Assembly (NCBI GenBank): GCA_045568115.1
Contig: JBJLBO010000001.1
Location: 124,001 to 188,000, forward strand
Direction of reading: 5' to 3'
Source of the DNA: MGIIb-O1 sp002457595
Lineage (GTDB): Archaea; Thermoplasmatota; Poseidoniia; Poseidoniales; Thalassarchaeaceae
DNA: 64,000 nt
A program made the position numbers and the translations under genes. Of the stretch, positions 60,869-64,000 are shown in pieces (position 1 is the stretch's first letter; every line of letters begins with the position of its first letter). The notes below the pieces were generated by a model. That model worked only from the letters and a program-made list of their open reading frames with translations. It searched no databases and was not told the DNA's origin.

Positions 60869-61597
60869 ATGAAAGCACTGCTAGGTAGCGGAGGGATTCG
60901 TACAGAAGAAAGAAGAATCCTTTATCAGAATTTGATGACAGAAAACTTTGATGACTGTAAAAGAGTTATTTTTGTTCCATTCGCAAGTAATGATTACGAT
61001 GGATACACAACTCGCATGCAAGAATTTACAGAAGACTTAGGTTACGAACTCATAGGATTACATGAATTTGAAGACCCTCTGTCTGCAATAGAGGCAATGG
61101 ATGGCATATACGTTGGAGGAGGTAATACTTGGCTTCTAGTAAAAGAGTTGCACGAACAGAGTCTAATCGAGCCAATTCGAGAAGCAGTTCTAGAAAGAGA
61201 TGTTCCTTATGCAGGAATTAGTGCAGGTGCGAATGTAGCCTGTCCTAGCATGCAGACGACTAATGATATGGCGATTACAATGGTGCCGTCATTCGATACC
61301 TTTGGAATCGTCCCCTTCCAAATTAACCCTCACTATCATCCAGGAGGTATTTGGTACCGTGAGGATGAGGAAGGAGCAATAGTTCAACACTTTGGAGAGA
61401 CTAGGGAGCGAAGAATTAATGAATTTCATCAGATGAATGACACACCTGTCATTGGATTGTATGAGGGGTCATTCCTACGATGTACAGATAACAACTACGA
61501 ATTAGTTGGTAACAAAGCCGCAGTAATTAGGAAAGGAGAAGAGACAATTACCTATGACCCAGGAATAATTCTTCGTAATGACCTAACCACCGCTTGA
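60869..61597 (+). CDS. pepE: Peptidase E (alpha-aspartyl dipeptidase), family S51
   Basis: 242 residues. The fold is glutamine-amidotransferase-like with IYVGGGNTWLL and the nucleophile elbow AGISAGANVACP (Ser118), NPHYHPGG with a catalytic His candidate, and FHQMNDTPVIGLYEGSFLR. The known activity is cleavage of Asp-X dipeptides, fitting for a cell with very acidic proteins, though that link is speculation. gaggtg precedes the ATG, 9 bases after PAC2, so it may extend the translation operon. The 3' end overlaps the convergent ubiquitin-like gene by 15 bases. Confidence 0.9.
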   Translation: MKALLGSGGIRTEERRILYQNLMTENFDDCKRVIFVPFASNDYDGYTTRMQEFTEDLGYELIGLHEFEDPLSAIEAMDGIYVGGGNTWLLVKELHEQSLIEPIREAVLERDVPYAGISAGANVACPSMQTTNDMAITMVPSFDTFGIVPFQINPHYHPGGIWYREDEEGAIVQHFGETRERRINEFHQMNDTPVIGLYEGSFLRCTDNNYELVGNKAAVIRKGEETITYDPGIILRNDLTTA

Positions 61598-61783
61598 GAC
61601 TACTATTAACTCCAAGGAAATATCAGACTCGATTCTTGATGTATGAGGCACAATTGTATTATTATGAACAACAAGAACTGTAGATGCGTGAATATCTAAC
61701 TGATTTAACAACTCAGATATGGTCATTGGATTCTCTGATTCTACTGAGAGAGCCTCTCCTTCGTGATTGACCTCGATTCGCAT
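61583..61783 (-). CDS. ThiS/Urm1-like ubiquitin-fold protein with C-terminal Gly-Gly
   Basis: 66 residues with a beta-grasp pattern: RIEVNHEGEALSVE, MTISELLNQLDIHASTVLVV, ELIVVSSGG. The terminal Gly-Gly marks sulfur-carrier or small archaeal modifier proteins used in tRNA thiolation, thiamine synthesis or protein tagging. No E1-like enzyme is in the window. It is convergent with pepE. Confidence 0.85.
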   Translation of the reverse strand: MRIEVNHEGEALSVESENPMTISELLNQLDIHASTVLVVHNNTIVPHTSRIESDISLELIVVSSGG

Positions 61784-61838
61784 GTTACTTGGCAGAACAA
61801 GTCAGACTTATGACCAAATCGCTGGTGGGCAGGCTGCT

Positions 61839-61924
61839 GCCGAGATCGCATAGCCCGGTATTGCGGTGGATTCGAAATCCACTGTCCCTTGGACGCGGGG
61901 GTTCAAATCCCTCTCTCGGCGCCA
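61839..61924 (+). tRNA. tRNA-Ser (anticodon CGA)
   Basis: Acceptor GCCGAGA/TCTCGGC, anticodon stem GTGGA/TCCAC with loop TTCGAAA, a long variable arm (TGTCCCTTGGACGC) as in class II Ser tRNAs, and T-arm GGTTCAAATCC. The encoded CCA is at 61922-61924, 1 base before the convergent nuclease gene ends. Confidence 0.94.
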
Positions 61925-61925
61925 C

Positions 61926-63776
61926 TTAGAAATCAGGGTTATCTTCAGCATCCGAAATAATCACAACTTTGGTACCTGGACCAATCTTGACTTGGGGACG
62001 ACCACTCCATTCTCCTTTCTCACCATTGAGAACGGCTATGGTGTCGCCTCGTTGTATCGCCGCGGCACTAATTGGAATGAATTGTTTGAAGGCAACAATT
62101 GCAGCTGACCCAGTGGCATCGAGTAGAGTAGCAGCCCAGCGAGCAGTACCTACTCCGTCGGGGAATGCATCAATTGACCATACTCGACCTATGACATTAA
62201 CGCGTGTTTCAATTTCTACAACGGGTTCAGATTCATCATTACCAGCAATGCTGACTTCTGATTTCTCATCTAAATTCAATTGGACTTCCCCTCGCCATAG
62301 ACTGGGAAGAGCATTTGATACACGAACCCGAGAACCTTCTACAAGACCTCTAGTGATTTTCTTTGGCCCGCCATTATATGCTGGTTGAACCTTAGCGCGA
62401 TCATATCCGTCCTGCAAACGAAAGTGGAGTTTAATTGTTCCATCTTCAATAAGTTCAGGACCAGATAATCCCACTACCTGACCTATCGCATCAACTCGAG
62501 GTTTAATTTCTCCAAGAGGAGTTATTGGCCATGCATGGCCAAATTTCTCAAATCGTCTTTCAGTAGTTAACTGAAGATCATGATTTCCATTCTCGCAAAT
62601 TCCTCTGTAGTCACACCCTCTGCAACGTGCATTAGAATCGGGATCAATAGCAGGGTCAGCTGGAATCCCACCTGCATTGAAAATGTGTAAAGGAGAAGGC
62701 GAAGCCGGACAATTATCAATTTCAGGAGAATCTTGGCGAATCATTTTGTATAAATCAAAATAATTTGAATCATATTTTTCCATTTCATCAATTTTAGGTA
62801 ATGATACCTCTTTTACAGTACCCGTGCCAAGATACCAAATTGCCAACGATGTGACCTCTTCAGAGCGTCCATGAGTTTCCCACCAAAGCCATGCGTAGAG
62901 GCGTAATTGGTCAAGATATCCGAATGAACGATCACCCTTACCTATACTTGCTTTGATGTCTATTATCCGGGTAGTACCATCCCAACGATAAACCAAATCA
63001 TACTCTCCTTGGAACCACCCCGCAGGATGACAAGTTGTCTGAGAAAATCCAACCGCATCTGGTTCAACAAACCATGGCCTAGCAACCTCCCAAGCCTCAC
63101 ACCAACTGATTTCACCTGATTCCTGAGCAGCAGGATGGGGGTTTCCCCATTTCCGTGGGAAACCATCTGGTGCTGGCCATTCCGGACGAGACTCTCCCTT
63201 TCTCCAAGTTTCAAGAAGTGGTCCGCCAGAAGCATCAATGCAATTTTCAACTTCATCGAGATGAAGGTCGATTCCCGCTATAATCATGTCACGGCACTCT
63301 TCTATCGTGATATCATCTGCAGAACCTGAACGATTTACAGAACGCTCCCAATCATGAACTGCGGCTGTCCAACAATCATCAAAGTGAAAGTCGACGCGTG
63401 CGATAGCCCAATCCCTCAGAGATTCTCGGGATTTTGGCCAATTTTCTTGTGATAGAGGAATTAGACGCGATGCAAGCCAATTAGTAGTGTCTTCGTAGTC
63501 TACTTTCCCATCTTTATCAATAGGAGCGGTTAGACGAGTATCAGATCCAGCATCGATGAGAACGGGAGATTCCTGTAATACTCTAGATATACAAGATTCA
63601 GCAGCATTCCCTCGAATTATTTGAGGGGGAAGCGGGCCTTTGAGGCGGACCTCCCAGCCATAATACCACATGCGTGGACATGAATTCCAAGCGATTACTT
63701 GGGAGGCAGAAAGGCGTCGATATGGATCGATACCAGTGCCTTGGACATCGAATGTCTGCACGGGCATATCTGACAA
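61926..63776 (-). CDS. RecB/Cas4-like PD-(D/E)XK nuclease with Fe-S cysteines fused to OB folds
   Basis: 616 residues. The N-terminal region RLSASQVIAWNSCPRMWYYG is the entry motif of AddB/Cas4/Dna2-type nucleases with Cys33. The catalytic core is GEYDLVYRW (Asp260) and RIIDIKAS (Asp273, Lys275), then the QLRLYAWLWW motif (Gln290, Tyr294). Cys385, 388 and 394 (ARCRGCDYRGICENG) complete the four-Cys Fe-S site. After ~420, two OB-fold-like domains follow (RVDAIGQVVGLSG, VRVSNALPSLWRGEVQLNLD; RVNVIGRVWSIDAFPDG), similar to RPA-type ssDNA binding folds. No helicase motifs are seen. It probably cleaves single-stranded DNA ends in repair or replication. Confidence 0.82.
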   Translation of the reverse strand: MSDMPVQTFDVQGTGIDPYRRLSASQVIAWNSCPRMWYYGWEVRLKGPLPPQIIRGNAAESCISRVLQESPVLIDAGSDTRLTAPIDKDGKVDYEDTTNWLASRLIPLSQENWPKSRESLRDWAIARVDFHFDDCWTAAVHDWERSVNRSGSADDITIEECRDMIIAGIDLHLDEVENCIDASGGPLLETWRKGESRPEWPAPDGFPRKWGNPHPAAQESGEISWCEAWEVARPWFVEPDAVGFSQTTCHPAGWFQGEYDLVYRWDGTTRIIDIKASIGKGDRSFGYLDQLRLYAWLWWETHGRSEEVTSLAIWYLGTGTVKEVSLPKIDEMEKYDSNYFDLYKMIRQDSPEIDNCPASPSPLHIFNAGGIPADPAIDPDSNARCRGCDYRGICENGNHDLQLTTERRFEKFGHAWPITPLGEIKPRVDAIGQVVGLSGPELIEDGTIKLHFRLQDGYDRAKVQPAYNGGPKKITRGLVEGSRVRVSNALPSLWRGEVQLNLDEKSEVSIAGNDESEPVVEIETRVNVIGRVWSIDAFPDGVGTARWAATLLDATGSAAIVAFKQFIPISAAAIQRGDTIAVLNGEKGEWSGRPQVKIGPGTKVVIISDAEDNPDF

Positions 63777-63816
63777 CTACCATTCGGGGTACAAAAAACA
63801 ATCTCAATAACAGAAG

Positions 63817-64000
63817 TCACTCTTCTTCCACATTTAGATAGACAACTGTCATCTCTAATCGTTCGTAAGTAGGATGTACTTCGACAAGTGCAATTGGCGC
63901 TTCGATAACATCAGCAAGCTCCTCTGCCATAGAGAGGGGGACCTCAATTCGCTGTTTACTTTCATCGAAAAACATGAAACGGTGAGGAAGACCTGTTACC
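63817..64000 (-). CDS. C-terminal fragment of an uncharacterised protein, start beyond the window
   Basis: The last 60 codons of a minus-strand gene: GLPHRFMFFDESKQRIEVPL, then ELADVIEAPIALVEVHPTYE and ending VYLNVEEE before TGA. The composition and codon use look genuine. Too little is visible to assign a family. It lies 40 bases upstream of the nuclease gene on the same strand and may be in one transcript with it. Confidence 0.6.
   Translation of the reverse strand, partial: VTGLPHRFMFFDESKQRIEVPLSMAEELADVIEAPIALVEVHPTYERLEMTVVYLNVEEE

Noticed and set aside
61926..63776. Nuclease as Cas4 of a CRISPR system
   Set aside because: It is far longer than Cas4, has C-terminal OB-like domains, and no cas1, cas2 or array is in the window.

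Overview
The window looks like a chromosomal segment of a euryarchaeon, most probably a marine Group II (Poseidoniales-type) archaeon. The archaeal signature genes are the small subunit of the D-family DNA polymerase (DP1), transcription factor B, aIF2-alpha, aNop10, ribosomal proteins L37e, L44e and S27e, a NOB1-like nuclease, a PAC2-family protein and archaeal-type Tyr and Phe tRNA synthetases. The marine Group II assignment is inference. It rests on the mix of these genes with bacterial-like fatty-acid oxidation genes (acyl-CoA dehydrogenases, ETF), a CrtI-type carotenoid desaturase and many large secreted proteins with Asp-rich or Ig-like repeats. Coding density is high, no stretch over 300 bases lacks a gene, and I see no insertion sequence, prophage or CRISPR array.

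Layout. 1-6.4 kb: a truncated secreted lipoprotein, a frameshifted glyA and a very acidic thrombospondin-type-3 surface protein with a PGF-CTERM-like tail. 6.4-9.2 kb: tRNA-Asn, ogt, guaA (ATPase subunit), purE and a membrane protein. 9.2-16.2 kb: glycine cleavage genes gcvPB, gcvPA and gcvT, interrupted by an SDR-like protein and an EF-hand protein. 16.2-19 kb: TFB, crtI-like desaturase and tRNA-Ala. 19-28 kb: an export and redox island of two LVIVD-repeat proteins, two small cupredoxin-like membrane proteins, two SCO1/SenC lipoproteins and a YHYH-domain protein. 28-36 kb: pheS, tRNA-Thr, folD, a sufS/sufE/DUF59 iron-sulfur run, a SLOG protein, a flavin reductase, tRNA-Glu, a VTT membrane protein, NOB1, TatA and a MoaD-like protein. 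36-43.8 kb: phosphoserine phosphatase, DP1, pncC, tRNA-Val, a PCMT-like protein, a HEAT-repeat protein, a SerK/ParB-like protein, a bacterial-type CCA-adding enzyme and a GcvH-like protein. 43.8-54 kb: two acyl-CoA dehydrogenases, an acyltransferase, HMG-CoA synthase, tyrS and etfBA. 54-64 kb: a propeller/PKD protein, purF-L37e, the L44e-S27e-aIF2alpha-Nop10-PAC2 translation operon, peptidase E, a ubiquitin-like protein, tRNA-Ser and a RecB-like nuclease fused to OB folds.

The genes fit together in several themes. Serine, glycine and one-carbon metabolism is covered by glyA, gcvP/T/H-like, folD, serB and a SerK-like protein. Purine synthesis is represented by purE, purF and guaA. Acyl-CoA oxidation feeds electrons through ETF. 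Isoprenoid and carotenoid synthesis is represented by mvaS and crtI. The 19-28 kb island probably handles copper or electron transfer outside the cytoplasmic membrane. This is inferred from SCO and cupredoxin-like folds and from paired paralogues.

Points most worth a second look: the GcvH-like protein has Arg where the lipoylated Lys should be. A helically phased 10-bp repeat lies upstream of the YHYH gene. The SCO proteins carry unusual Ca-binding-like and EGF-like insertions. L44e has lost most of its zinc cysteines. The CCA-adding enzyme is bacterial in type and has Glu in its metal-binding motif, in a genome whose tRNA genes here all encode CCA. glyA carries a +1 frameshift.
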